Positions 46,111 through 54,499 of a stretch of 64,000 bases of DNA are shown piece by piece. The stretch's first letter is position 1. Each line of letters opens with the position of its first letter. The notes under the pieces were generated by a model, which was given only the letters and a program-made list of their open reading frames with translations, was not told the origin of the DNA and made no database searches. The translations under genes were made by a program, and so were the position numbers. Source of the stretch: Sphingobacterium siyangense. GTDB lineage: Bacteria > Bacteroidota > Bacteroidia > Sphingobacteriales > Sphingobacteriaceae. The DNA lies in contig NZ_VLKR01000031.1 in the NCBI RefSeq assembly GCF_007830445.1, positions 1 to 64,000 of the forward strand, read 5' to 3'.

Positions 46111-46530
46111 ATGTCATTGCAGGAAAAATATAAGGTTCTTTTAGATACGGCACAGTCTTCAGGTGTAAATGACCTGAACTACGCCGAAATGGATGGAGTA
46201 TTGCAAATTCGTGGTACAGCACCAACAGCAGATGTGAAAAATAAGCTCTGGGAAATCTACGGTAATATAGATCCTAATTTCCAAACTGGAGATGTGGTCT
46301 TAAATGTAGATGTGGCAACGGAAGTGCCCGGAAGCCAGGTGAAAGTTATAACAGAAAATAGCAATTTGAATATTAGAAAAGGCCCTGGTACAGACCAGCC
46401 TATCGTGGGAAAAGCTGCTAAAGGAGAAATCATCACATTGATTAGTAAGGCTAATGATCAATGGTGGTTGGTCAGAACCAAAGATAATGAAGAAGGGTAT
46501 TGTTATGCACAATATTTAGAGTCTGTTTAG
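46111..46530 (+). CDS. BON-SH3b domain protein
   Basis: A 139-residue protein with a BON-like N-terminal half (YKVLLDTAQSSGVNDLNYAEMDGVLQIRGTAPTADVKNKLWEIYG) and a C-terminal bacterial SH3 domain (SNLNIRKGPGTDQPIVGKAAKGEIITLISKANDQWWLVRT). SH3b domains often bind cell wall peptides. No signal peptide is visible, so its location is unclear; it may act on the cytoplasmic side or be exported by another route. It is the second gene of the BON operon, and a terminator follows. Confidence 0.82.
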   Translation: MSLQEKYKVLLDTAQSSGVNDLNYAEMDGVLQIRGTAPTADVKNKLWEIYGNIDPNFQTGDVVLNVDVATEVPGSQVKVITENSNLNIRKGPGTDQPIVGKAAKGEIITLISKANDQWWLVRTKDNEEGYCYAQYLESV

Positions 46531-46577
46531 TTCTCGAATGTTATTTGCATGATGGGTACCAGTACCAATTGGCTTTG

Positions 46578-46615
46578 AAAAAAGGGGAGTTATTGATAAA
46601 TAACTCCCCTTTTTT
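46578..46615 (+). terminator. Terminator of the BON operon
   Basis: A 17-bp stem, AAAAAAGGGGAGTTATT with its complement, and a 4-nt loop, T-rich on the plus side. It is 47 nt past the stop of the SH3b gene. Confidence 0.88.
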
Positions 46616-46758
46616 CATTTCACGATTAAGCTTGTCTGTTCTGTAATATGGAGGGACTACAGCATCTATCGTATTGGGGAATTATTTGGAAAATCAACCG
46701 TATTTTAATTTTTGGTGTAATAATTGTATTACTGTTATTGCAACAATTTTATTACATT

Positions 46759-47598
46759 ATGTCGAAATCACGTTTTATCATATTATTATGCTTGTGTTTA
46801 GCTGTTCAGTTGGGAGTTGCGCAAGAGTATGTTCGCTTGGACAAAGATCGTTATCAATTGCATTTGTCAGAATATCCAAAGGATACAATCCGGGTACTTG
46901 AAAAAGGCAAAGAAACGAAGTTGAAACAGGGGAAATATATTCTGCAAAAGAATCAATTTATGGGACTTTCCAATGCATTTATAACGATTAATCAGGATGG
47001 CATCGTCGATGGTGATTTTAAAATTGAAAGAGATGGGCGTACCGGTGATGTTATCGTAAGACATGGTGTATTGCAGCAAATGACTGTCAAATCTGCTGCA
47101 TTACCAGACTTTCAATACACCATAACGGATAGTTCAAGTGTGCAGCGTAATTTTAAGAATGGGAAAATCAGTCAGGAAAAAACGGTATTCTACCGAGCAG
47201 CAAATAGTGGTAAAAAAGTGACAAAAGTCTTCTTTGATAATTACTATACGGTTGAAAATGATTTTGACCATACCCGAGCTGACTATCGATTAGACAATAC
47301 CTTAATGTACAGCGCCAAATTAAATTGTGGTGGGCAGATACAGGAATCAAAGTCATTTGATGTCAATGGTCAGTTACTAAAACATACCTATCGGAAAGCT
47401 AAAATTGATTACACTGATCTGTATCAGAATAATAATCTCGTTGAGCGGAAATATAACCTTAATAACTGCTTTTACCATGAGTATTTTAAGAATTCATTGT
47501 TAGTGCAAAAGGTCGTGGAGAAAAAGGATAAAGGGAGTATAGAAAAGTATGTTTATAATGGAGCCGGAAAATTGATAAACAAAAATACCGGCGGATAA
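46759..47598 (+). CDS. Hypothetical exported YwqK-like repeat protein
   Basis: A 279-residue protein. The ATG at 46759 gives a signal peptide ending VGVAQEY (cut near residue 20); an upstream extension to 46648 would instead place an odd hydrophobic stretch first. The mature part is rich in short beta-turn repeats (QDGIVDGDFKIERDGRTGDVIVRHG, then DVNGQLLKHTYRKAK and YNGAGKLINKNTGG), recalling YwqK/MORN-type repeats. Function unknown. It is the last gene before the tyrS control region and has no terminator of its own. Confidence 0.65.
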   Translation: MSKSRFIILLCLCLAVQLGVAQEYVRLDKDRYQLHLSEYPKDTIRVLEKGKETKLKQGKYILQKNQFMGLSNAFITINQDGIVDGDFKIERDGRTGDVIVRHGVLQQMTVKSAALPDFQYTITDSSSVQRNFKNGKISQEKTVFYRAANSGKKVTKVFFDNYYTVENDFDHTRADYRLDNTLMYSAKLNCGGQIQESKSFDVNGQLLKHTYRKAKIDYTDLYQNNNLVERKYNLNNCFYHEYFKNSLLVQKVVEKKDKGSIEKYVYNGAGKLINKNTGG

Positions 47599-47637
47599 TT
47601 TAAAAATGCATCTTGAATCAAGTATGGATGCCAATAT

Positions 47638-47669
47638 TTTTGCATTTTAAAAATATAGCACTACCTTTG
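47638..47669 (+). promoter_or_regulatory. Promoter of the tyrS leader transcript
   Basis: TTTTG at 47638-47642 and TACCTTTG at 47662-47669 match the Bacteroidota -33 and TAnnTTTG -7 elements with 19 nt between them. Using the rnpB promoter in this window as a ruler (start 4-5 nt after the box), transcription should begin near 47673-47674. Confidence 0.75.
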
Positions 47670-47676
47670 TCAAGCA

Positions 47677-47763
47677 ATGAAGAAAATGAACAACATATTA
47701 CGTCTTCCATTTTTCTTTAATTATTATCGCCCGATAATCGTTCGGGACCCCTATGCCTATTAA
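47677..47763 (+). CDS. Tyr/Phe-rich leader peptide of tyrS (28 aa)
   Basis: A 28-codon ORF just downstream of the predicted start, so the mRNA is almost leaderless. It contains three Phe and two Tyr codons in a row-like cluster (PFFFNYYR, 47707-47730) and ends PYAY. The cluster sits directly before RNA segment 1 of the attenuator. By analogy with amino acid operon leaders, ribosomes starved of charged tRNA-Tyr (or tRNA-Phe) would stall there and change the RNA fold. The peptide has no other obvious function and is unlikely to act in trans. It was too short for a standard gene call. Confidence 0.75.
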   Translation: MKKMNNILRLPFFFNYYRPIIVRDPYAY

Positions 47764-47823
47764 ATTAAGAAATTCAAATTATTATTTATAGCTAAGCCCG
47801 AACATAACGTTCGGGCTTTTTTT
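47728..47823 (+). promoter_or_regulatory. Transcription attenuator upstream of tyrS
   Basis: Four RNA segments can be read: 1 = CGCCCGA (47728-47734), 2 = GTTCGGG (47740-47746), 3 = CCCGAAC (47797-47803), 4 = GTTCGGG (47809-47815). Segments 3 and 4 form the terminator stem (extended to 10 bp, AAGCCCGAAC with GTTCGGGCTT, loop ATAAC) followed by T7 up to 47823, 15 nt before the tyrS ATG. Segment 2 is perfectly complementary to 3, giving an antiterminator; 1 can pair with 2. A ribosome stalled at the TAT TAT codons (47722-47727) would cover segment 1 and release 2. Confidence 0.78.
47794..47823 (+). terminator. Intrinsic terminator in the tyrS leader
   Basis: A 10-bp perfect stem (47794-47803 with 47809-47818), a 5-nt loop and a T-run ending at 47823. 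It lies between the leader ORF and tyrS, as expected for a regulated rather than a final terminator. Confidence 0.85.
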
Positions 47824-47838
47824 ATTTTATATAACACC

Positions 47839-49038
47839 ATGTTAAAAGAGTTAGAAGAAAATATCGAAATTATTTTACCGAAGGAGGGGCTTGCATCGAA
47901 GTTGAAGGAGGCCGAAGAAAGGAACCGACCATTGATTATAAAACTTGGTTTTGATCCAACAGCACCGGATCTTCATTTAGGGCACGCTGTAGTGTTAAAG
48001 AAACTACGCCAGTTTCAGCAGCTGGGCCACGAAGTCGTGATCCTCGTTGGTAGTTTTACAGCTCGGATCGGCGATCCTACAGGAAAAAATAAAGCCCGTA
48101 AACCTTTATGCCAGGATGCGATAGCGCACAATGCGGCAACTTACATTGCGCAACTGTCTAAAATTATTGATGTATCAAAAGCGAAAGTTGTTTTTAATGG
48201 AGACTGGTTGGATCAACTAAATTTTACAGAAATTATCCAGCTGGTATCGAAAGTCACTGTCGCTCAATTGATGCAACGGCATGATTTTAATAAGCGTTTT
48301 AACGAAAACCAATCAATAGCCATGCATGAATTGCTTTACCCGATATTGCAGGGCTTTGACTCCGTACATGTCAATAGTGATATCGAAATGGGGGGAACGG
48401 ACCAACTGTTCAATTGCGCGATGGGCCGGCAGCTACAGGAATCTTTTGGACAGGATCCACAAATAGTACTGTGTATGCCCTTGTTGCGCGGGCTGGACGG
48501 AAAGGAAAAAATGAGCAAATCATTAAACAATACGATCGGTCTTTTGGATGAACCGAATGAAATGTTTGGTAAAACCATGTCTATTCCTGATCATTTAATT
48601 CCAGAATATATTGACTTGACAACTGATTTCAATCAGGAAACCAAACTTGGCATGAAGACCCGTATTGAAATGGGCGAAAATCCAATGGAAATTAAGAAAC
48701 TTATTGCACGTAATCTAGTTGCTCAATACCATGGCGAAGAGTTTGCGACCAGTGCGGTTGATTTTTTTGTTAAGCAATTTCAGAGCAAGAAATTGGAAGA
48801 AAAGGCTTTTGAGGAGGTGTCGGGTCAAGTATTGCGCGAACAGTTTGGTGAACAGATTAAACTGGTCGATCTATGTCATTTCCTAAAGGGGGCAACAAAG
48901 TCGGCGATGCGAAGATTGATTATAGGCGGTGCAGTGCAGATCGATTCAATAAAACAGCTGAATCCGGATCTGATGCTTGATTTGAATACGTGTTTTAAAA
49001 TTAAATTAGGTAAAAGGGCTTATTTTAGAGTTATCTAG
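47839..49038 (+). CDS. tyrS: Tyrosyl-tRNA synthetase
   Basis: A 399-residue class I synthetase that charges tRNA-Tyr. The HIGH-type motif is GFDPTAPDLHLGHAVV (residues 34-49), the tyrosine pocket includes MGGTDQLFNCAMG, and the KMSKS loop is DGKEKMSKSLNNTIG. The C-terminal S4-like RNA-binding domain ends the protein (MRRLIIGGAVQIDSIKQLNPD). It belongs to the longer TyrS branch (about 400 aa). Expression is probably controlled by the leader peptide and attenuator immediately upstream. A hydroxylase gene of aromatic metabolism follows 133 nt downstream. Confidence 0.96.
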   Translation: MLKELEENIEIILPKEGLASKLKEAEERNRPLIIKLGFDPTAPDLHLGHAVVLKKLRQFQQLGHEVVILVGSFTARIGDPTGKNKARKPLCQDAIAHNAATYIAQLSKIIDVSKAKVVFNGDWLDQLNFTEIIQLVSKVTVAQLMQRHDFNKRFNENQSIAMHELLYPILQGFDSVHVNSDIEMGGTDQLFNCAMGRQLQESFGQDPQIVLCMPLLRGLDGKEKMSKSLNNTIGLLDEPNEMFGKTMSIPDHLIPEYIDLTTDFNQETKLGMKTRIEMGENPMEIKKLIARNLVAQYHGEEFATSAVDFFVKQFQSKKLEEKAFEEVSGQVLREQFGEQIKLVDLCHFLKGATKSAMRRLIIGGAVQIDSIKQLNPDLMLDLNTCFKIKLGKRAYFRVI

Positions 49039-49171
49039 TAAGGTTTGTGAGGGTATACTTTTTTAATATTTTGCTAAAAGTAGTAAAATAACATCGTGGT
49101 TCTTTCTTAAACCACAAATAATTTCTACCTTCATATAGGAGTCTCATACTTTATTTTCATACCAATTATAG

Positions 49172-50929
49172 ATGGAAACATATAATAACATTGTTTTGGA
49201 GCGGTTGCCCAAACATTTGAAACGCTATGTAGTAGCCCAACGATATGAACGTTACACCGCGCTGGATCAAGCATTGTGGCGTTATGTCATGCGTCAGAAT
49301 TATTCTTTTTTGAAAGATGTAGCCTATTACCCTTATATTCCGGGATTGAAGAAAGCAGGATTATCCATCGCGACCATCCCGAACCTACAGGACATGAACG
49401 ATAGTCTAAAATTAATTGGTTGGGGGGCTGTGACTGTGGATGGATTTATTCCGCCGGCTGCTTTTATGGAATTTCAGGCGCACCGCGTACTAGTTATTGC
49501 TGCAGACATACGTCAATTGGAACATATCGAATATACACCGGCACCAGATATTATTCACGAATCTTCAGGACATGCGCCTATAATCGGTGAGCCAGATTAT
49601 GCTACATATTTGCAGTACTTTGGGGAGGTTGGTACGAAAGCACTTTCTTCGGGCAAAGATTTTGAACTCTACGAAGCTATTCGCCACCTATCTATTTTAA
49701 AAGAACACGCTACAACAACGGCGGCTGAGTTGGCGGAAGCAGAGAAAAATTTGCAGATCATTCAAGATAATATGGGCGAGCCTTCGGAGATGGCATTGTT
49801 GAGCAGGTTACATTGGTGGACTGTGGAATATGGACTTATTGGAGATCTTCATAACCCCAAAATTTATGGAGCTGGTTTACTGTCTTCCATTGGAGAAAGC
49901 GCAAGCTGTATGCAGGAGGATGTGCCCAAGTTGGCGTATGGTTTAAATGCAATCGAATATCCTTATGATATTACCAAACCACAACCACAGCTATTTGTTA
50001 CACCGGATTTTGAACACCTAAAGCTCGTATTGGATAAATTTGCTGATACCATGGCTTTTCGCGTAGGGGGCAAACAGAGCCTTGACAAGGCAATAGACTG
50101 TAAAGCTGTTTGCACTGTGGAATATAGTTCCGGTTTGCAGGTGTCGGGCGTTTTTAAGTTGGCCAACGCGGATAAAAATCTTTCTTATATTCAAACACAA
50201 GGACCTACAGCTTTGGCTGTAGCAGGTAAACAGCTTGAAGGGCACGGTATAATTTATCATAGCGAAGGGTTTGGCTCTCCAGTAGGACACTTGCGTGGTG
50301 CAGATCATAACTTAGCCGATTTTGATGAAGCAACATTGATTCAATATGGTATAGTGGAAGGGCAGCAGTGTTCGTTAAACTTTGCTTCAGGGATTATTGT
50401 ATCGGGAATTGTTCAAAAGATTGTACGTCAATTTGGCAAGATTGTTTTGATTTCATTTATAGGATGTGAGGTATATCGTAGCGATAGGGAAGAGGTATAT
50501 TTTAAACCTGAATGGGGAACATACGATATGGCTGTCGGAGCGGAAATAGTATCTGTATTTGCAGGCGCTGCAGATAAAGATGCCTATGATGCGCTGGAAG
50601 AGCATTTGGATCAGGATCTATCTACAATATCTACCGAGACGGAAGATGTAAAACTAGTGAATTGTCATGCTGCGATACGGAATTTGCGGGACAACGGTTT
50701 TGATCAGAAAGTATGGCTGGAGATTTTCAGTCAATTGGGACCGGAAAATGCAGATCATTGGTTAGGTTTGGTTGAATTATTTGAAATTGCCCGGACTAAT
50801 GATGGAGGGGAATTAACTACTCAGGCCGAACAGAGGCTCTTGGAATTTATTATCCGATATCCAAATTTGAAAAAACTGATTGATGATGGGTTACGTGTTG
50901 CTAAGGAGGAAGATTTAAATAACCACTAG
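49172..50929 (+). CDS. phhA: Aromatic amino acid hydroxylase (phenylalanine 4-hydroxylase-like)
   Basis: An iron- and pterin-dependent monooxygenase that would hydroxylate Phe to Tyr. The iron ligands fit His129 and His134 (DIIHESSGHAPIIGEPD) and Glu219 (HWWTVEYGLIGDL). At 585 residues it is about twice the length of the catalytic domain; the C-terminal 250 residues have no catalytic motif that I recognise and are typical of the long Bacteroidota form. It lies after tyrS, so product tyrosine and its charging enzyme are encoded together. A small hairpin (49096-49115) lies in the gap before it. Confidence 0.9.
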   Translation: METYNNIVLERLPKHLKRYVVAQRYERYTALDQALWRYVMRQNYSFLKDVAYYPYIPGLKKAGLSIATIPNLQDMNDSLKLIGWGAVTVDGFIPPAAFMEFQAHRVLVIAADIRQLEHIEYTPAPDIIHESSGHAPIIGEPDYATYLQYFGEVGTKALSSGKDFELYEAIRHLSILKEHATTTAAELAEAEKNLQIIQDNMGEPSEMALLSRLHWWTVEYGLIGDLHNPKIYGAGLLSSIGESASCMQEDVPKLAYGLNAIEYPYDITKPQPQLFVTPDFEHLKLVLDKFADTMAFRVGGKQSLDKAIDCKAVCTVEYSSGLQVSGVFKLANADKNLSYIQTQGPTALAVAGKQLEGHGIIYHSEGFGSPVGHLRGADHNLADFDEATLIQYGIVEGQQCSLNFASGIIVSGIVQKIVRQFGKIVLISFIGCEVYRSDREEVYFKPEWGTYDMAVGAEIVSVFAGAADKDAYDALEEHLDQDLSTISTETEDVKLVNCHAAIRNLRDNGFDQKVWLEIFSQLGPENADHWLGLVELFEIARTNDGGELTTQAEQRLLEFIIRYPNLKKLIDDGLRVAKEEDLNNH

Positions 50930-50973
50930 GTTAGATGATCGTGGATTATTATCGTAAATCATGTAAAACTTTC

Positions 50974-50981
50974 TATATTTG
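50974..50981 (+). promoter_or_regulatory. -7 box upstream of speD
   Basis: TATATTTG matches TAnnTTTG, 26 nt before the speD ATG. It is the likely promoter of the polyamine-type operon; no strong -33 element was seen. Confidence 0.5.
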
Positions 50982-51007
50982 CGGAAACAAAATTAACCGC
51001 ATTATTT

Positions 51008-51370
51008 TTGATGAATGATAAGTATACTCCAGGGAGACACTTGCTTTTGACTTTGCAAGTTGAGGACGTATTGTTATTAACTAGTTTGGATCCATTTTTG
51101 GAGTTTACGAAAGATCAGATTAAGGTCAATCATTTAAACATTGTTGGCACTTCGACGCATACTTTTCAGGGGGGAGGATTTACAGCTGCAATTTGCTTAA
51201 TGGAATCACATATATGTATCCATACGTGGCCTGAGTTTGGACAACTCACATTGGATATTTATTTGTGCAACTATCTGAAAGATAATAGTGATAAAGTCTT
51301 TCGATTAGGCAGTCTTTTCAAGGACTATTTTAATGCCATTGTTATTAACGAAACAGTCGTAGATAGATAG
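51008..51370 (+). CDS. speD: S-adenosylmethionine decarboxylase proenzyme
   Basis: A 120-residue class 1B enzyme that decarboxylates S-adenosylmethionine to provide the aminopropyl donor. It is made as a proenzyme and cleaves itself at Glu66-Ser67 (MESHICIHTWPEFGQ), turning the Ser into the pyruvoyl cofactor. His72 and Cys87 match catalytic residues of the family. It is the first gene of a conserved cluster (DUF4178, DUF350, membrane aminopropyltransferase, FAD oxidoreductase). The DUF4178 gene starts 3 nt after its stop. Confidence 0.94.
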   Translation: MMNDKYTPGRHLLLTLQVEDVLLLTSLDPFLEFTKDQIKVNHLNIVGTSTHTFQGGGFTAAICLMESHICIHTWPEFGQLTLDIYLCNYLKDNSDKVFRLGSLFKDYFNAIVINETVVDR

Positions 51371-51373
51371 TAT

Positions 51374-52210
51374 ATGGAAGTTGTTTGTGCTGACTGTGGC
51401 CATGTTCATAAATTTATTGTGGATGTATCTGATTTCTCTGGTTTTGTATGTGTCAACTGCCATAGTTATTTTAAAGGAACAACACTGGCGACGCTGACGT
51501 TTGTCAAAAAGTTTGAAGTTCCCAAAATCTTGCAATGGGCTAAATTGAATGAATCCATTCAATTTAAACGGATGAATTATAGGATTATAACCAAAATTCT
51601 TAGACTTACAACAACAGGGGCTTATGGCAATGAATATGTAGGATTAAATAATGGTAATAAAAATCCGATTTATTTAGCCGATGGTGTTGATTACACAAGT
51701 GTTCTACATGCTATTTCTAAGAAAAAGGTGATCGTTACCCCCGATAGCGTTTGTAAATTCGAGAGAGGAAATTATGATTTAACATATACAGATCGCCAGC
51801 GCGTCATCTATGCCGAAGGTTTTGTGTTTGAAGATTTAGATACTGAATCTACTGTCAAGACCTATATTCGAACGATAGATGAAGATCGTTTTATTTCAGA
51901 AGAGTTTATAGACGATGATATCGAATACTATCAAGGTTCTTATATTGACGAGAAGTCATACTTTAGTCTATTTGATTTTTATAAAGATTATAAATTCACA
52001 AGTGACCTTGTAGGGCGAAAGTTTGAGAAACTTGGGGTTATTTTGGTCTTATTAATAGCGTCCATCTTTCTTGCATTAAATTTTAAACAGATCGGAAGTG
52101 ATGTCTATACTTTTGATGAGACGTTTAAGGTCAAGAAAGCCAGTAGCGAATTTATAGGGACGTCTTTTGAACTAAAAGGAGAGGTTTCAAAAACATTGCT
52201 GCTTGTATGA
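51374..52210 (+). pseudogene. DUF4178 protein, N-terminal part (interrupted by Mu-like element)
   Basis: This is the first part of a DUF4178 gene. It encodes a zinc-ribbon start (CADCG and CVNCHSYF), then the beta-rich DUF4178 domains (MNYRIITKILRLTTTGAYGNEY, GVDYTSVLHAIS), then a membrane helix (LGVILVLLIASIFLALNFKQIG). The protein stops 3 codons into the inserted element (stop at 52208-52210). The missing C-terminal part lies at 59600-60280. Joining 51374-52203 with 59605-60280 gives exactly 502 codons (501 aa), so the original frame is recovered without further mutation. The two halves are unlikely to make a working protein separately. Confidence 0.85.
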
Positions 52211-52337
52211 ATGGCAAATAAAAAATAAAGTTTTACAACAATAGAAAAGTAAGTTTTTTTAAGAATTTATTGTTTTCATTCAACAGCTATTAAATAAGCT
52301 TTAAACATGATTTTAATAGCTATTAAATGACGCATAA

Positions 52338-52363
52338 ATAAAAGGGACATTCATCCCTTTTAT
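52338..52363 (-). terminator. Terminator at the end of the element operon
   Basis: ATAAAAGGGA (52338-52347) pairs perfectly with TCCCTTTTAT (52354-52363). On the minus strand it ends the long operon after the last small gene (stop 52393). Confidence 0.78.
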
Positions 52364-52392
52364 ATCTTTAAGCCATTTGTAATATTAGCCAG

Positions 52393-52644
52393 TTATCTCC
52401 CGTCAATAAAGGTTTTGTGTAACTCAGTCTGACAACTTGCTTCTGCCTTTTCAAGCTCTCTTTTAACGGGCGTGCTCAATATAGTATAAAGTGTGGTACG
52501 GGAAATCGGATATACTGGATAGATATACTTACGCCATACAACCGTTGTGGCGACATCGGGGGATTTATACTTATTGTATATATCAAGTATGTTCTGATAG
52601 CGTCTAAGTTTGTTGATATTAGCCCCAGTGATTCGATTATTCAT
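52393..52644 (-). CDS. Hypothetical element protein (83 aa)
   Basis: A short basic protein (NNRITGANINKLRRYQNILD, then VVWRKYIYPVYPISRTTLYTILSTPVKRELEKA). The middle section (YPISRTTLYTIL) resembles the recognition part of a helix-turn-helix, so DNA binding is possible. No family is recognised. It is the last gene of the element's minus-strand operon, 14 nt after the previous stop. Confidence 0.55.
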   Translation of the reverse strand: MNNRITGANINKLRRYQNILDIYNKYKSPDVATTVVWRKYIYPVYPISRTTLYTILSTPVKRELEKAEASCQTELHKTFIDGR

Positions 52645-52658
52645 ACTATATACAATAG

Positions 52659-53339
52659 TTAATTATTGGTTTCCTCTATTAAGAGCTCATAGCTAAAATC
52701 AGATACCGCTTTGATATTGTAGGCCTGTACATTCTCACCCTTGGTAAATGGGAAACTAAATTCTTCGATAGCGATATAGTTTATTCCCAACTGTTCAAGG
52801 AGGGGACATTCAACCTTGATATTGTTTGCCGATGTAAGCACCTTTACCAGCTTTTGGAAGTCAACAATCGGGAAACAATCTTTTACGCTTCCTTTTAACA
52901 TCGATCCCATCAAATAACCAGTAATCTGTATTTGATAATCGTCACGGCTCCAGCGTTCTTTAATTGTTCCCTGAAACTTATTGTTCTTTTCAGGATCCTG
53001 TTTAGCAACATTGCGCTTGACCAGATTGTTTTTGCTACTGATTGTTATCATCGGCTCATAGGGCAACAGAAAGTATGTTTTTCCATCATCAATGGACAGG
53101 GATAACGGAAAAAACTGCTCTGATTCGGATTCTGGCCTATCTGCCAGCCATACATCACCGATTATCTCCGAGGGATGACCGGTATCAATATCCAGTCGGT
53201 TGCGGATCGGTAAAAAGGGAACCGTTGGCAAAACGTGCTTTGCCAATTCGTTTTCCAGTGCCTCAAAGCGTGGCACTAGCTTAATAACTTCACTGCCTAC
53301 CAGTGAAGCAAATAGTATATCTTGATTTGAAAGTGACAT
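52659..53339 (-). CDS. Element protein, DUF6046-like
   Basis: A 226-residue cytosolic protein. The ATG at 53339 (SLSNQDILFASLVG) is preferred because 18 upstream residues look non-coding. It contains LPTVPFLPIRNRLDIDTGHPSEIIGDVW and, near the C-terminus, SYELLIEETNN. Composition and the ERWSRDDYQIQITGYL segment recall DUF6046-type proteins I remember from Bacteroidota phages, but I cannot confirm it. If true, it is the only sign of a link to phage particle genes. Function unknown. Confidence 0.5.
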   Translation of the reverse strand: MSLSNQDILFASLVGSEVIKLVPRFEALENELAKHVLPTVPFLPIRNRLDIDTGHPSEIIGDVWLADRPESESEQFFPLSLSIDDGKTYFLLPYEPMITISSKNNLVKRNVAKQDPEKNNKFQGTIKERWSRDDYQIQITGYLMGSMLKGSVKDCFPIVDFQKLVKVLTSANNIKVECPLLEQLGINYIAIEEFSFPFTKGENVQAYNIKAVSDFSYELLIEETNN

Positions 53340-53451
53340 AATTACATCTTTGTCCAAAAATAAAACAACAGATCTCGATGATTCAGAAAACAAGAACGGG
53401 ATTGAACTATATTGTTCAATCCCGTTATGACATACACTTCTTTATGATGGA

Positions 53452-53640
53452 TTATTGTGTTTTTTTTCTTCTGTCAGCCTCTGCGTACACTATTTTGGAA
53501 ACTGTTTTTGGAACAAGGAAATATTTGCTTGACAATTCATTGTAGATGACTTCCATTCGCTTTCCCTCGTGGTTGAACATGTGCTCAAAATCATCGTAAA
53601 TCGCCCTGTTCCTTTTTTCAATCAAACTGTTATCTCTCAT
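53452..53640 (-). CDS. Small element protein (62 aa), possibly DNA-binding
   Basis: A 62-residue basic, helical protein: RDNSLIEKRNRAIYDDFEHMFNHEGKRMEVIYNELSSKYFLVPKTVSKIVY. The ELSSKYFLVPKTVSKIV part reads like a helix-turn-helix pair. Such small proteins are frequent in Bacteroidota mobile elements. The gene is 32 nt from the next one and part of the same operon. Confidence 0.5.
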   Translation of the reverse strand: MRDNSLIEKRNRAIYDDFEHMFNHEGKRMEVIYNELSSKYFLVPKTVSKIVYAEADRRKKTQ

Positions 53641-53672
53641 GTGTTGATCTGTATTATTAAAAATTTCAGTGG

Positions 53673-54152
53673 TTAAATTCTTTCCTTTGAGGGGCTAGCT
53701 ATTCCCAATTCGTCAAGTAGTCCGAAAACCACCTTTTCAGCCTCTCTGTTGGATTTTGACTGGCAGACCGACTTTACTATGGATTTGAACTGATTTACTG
53801 TTTTAAGGAGCTCAAAGTGCGCCATACTGTTTAACGGTTTCTTTACTGTTCCAGACTTCTGCAAGAACATATCCAGTTTTGCGGCATTGATCTTTTTGTC
53901 TACAGCTGTTGCCCCATAGATAACACCTGCCTGATAGGCCAGTGAGAATACTAGGGATTTTAACCTTTCCGTTGGATTATGTTCCGACAGGGTGCGGATC
54001 ATCCCTTTCGCCTCTTCAAAAGTTAGATCCTTTGTACTTTTGGATCGGCCTTTGGTAATTCCCAGAACTACGTCCTCCTTATATTCTGTCCATCCATTTT
54101 GCTTTAAAAGAATGTGTATTTTTGCCAGTTGGGGTTTGCTTACTAATTTCAT
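53673..54152 (-). CDS. GemA/Gp16-like protein of Mu-type elements
   Basis: A 159-residue protein whose opening (KPQLAKIHILLKQNGWTEYKEDVVLGITKGRSKSTKDLTFEEAKGMIRTL) matches the pattern of Mu Gp16/GemA-type (DUF1018) regulators: a K-IHILKKQ-like helix, then a GxxS loop and LTxxEA. The C-terminal half is helical and basic. In Mu, GemA-type genes lie between the replication genes and the late genes and influence host gene expression. The position here, after the transposase and ATPase genes, fits. Assignment is moderate. Confidence 0.5.
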   Translation of the reverse strand: MKLVSKPQLAKIHILLKQNGWTEYKEDVVLGITKGRSKSTKDLTFEEAKGMIRTLSEHNPTERLKSLVFSLAYQAGVIYGATAVDKKINAAKLDMFLQKSGTVKKPLNSMAHFELLKTVNQFKSIVKSVCQSKSNREAEKVVFGLLDELGIASPSKERI

Positions 54153-54186
54153 TTTAAACAGTGTTTAAAGGGTTATTAAAAGTTGT

Positions 54187-54495
54187 TTAATTATCTTCTT
54201 TTGCCTGAACAAAATATTCAGGTTTAATAATGTTCGGTGAAATAATAACTGTCTCTATCGGGGCACATGTTCTCGCATTCAGTATGGTCTCCTGACTTCC
54301 TACAGCATCGGCATCAGCTGCAATCATTGTGTTTATACCAGCTTGGAACATCTCTGCAATGTTCATCATGCCCGGCCAGCATTCCGACCAATGGTCTGTT
54401 TTGCAAAAATCAATCTCAATACGTTTTACAGATGCGTCCTTATTGACCGTATCTGTTCTGATTGTGTGCGTGGGCTCCTGTGCTTCTTTTTTCAT
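54187..54495 (-). CDS. Element protein of a tandem paralogous pair (102 aa)
   Basis: A 102-residue protein sharing a pattern with the next gene: TH-I, then SVKRIEIDFCKTDHW here against SVKELRIKYCSTDKW there, then a G, a hydrophobic helix and D-AV. The shared motif (S-V-K, aromatic, Cys, Thr-Asp, Trp) suggests a small beta-alpha domain duplicated in tandem. Function unknown. It follows its paralogue by only 4 nt on the minus strand. Confidence 0.55.
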   Translation of the reverse strand: MKKEAQEPTHTIRTDTVNKDASVKRIEIDFCKTDHWSECWPGMMNIAEMFQAGINTMIAADADAVGSQETILNARTCAPIETVIISPNIIKPEYFVQAKEDN

Positions 54496-54499
54496 GGCC

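Noticed and set aside
47677..47839. T-box riboswitch as the control of tyrS
   Set aside because: I see no T-box anti-terminator consensus, and the leader ORF with a Tyr/Phe cluster plus a 2:3 alternative pairing explains the layout better.
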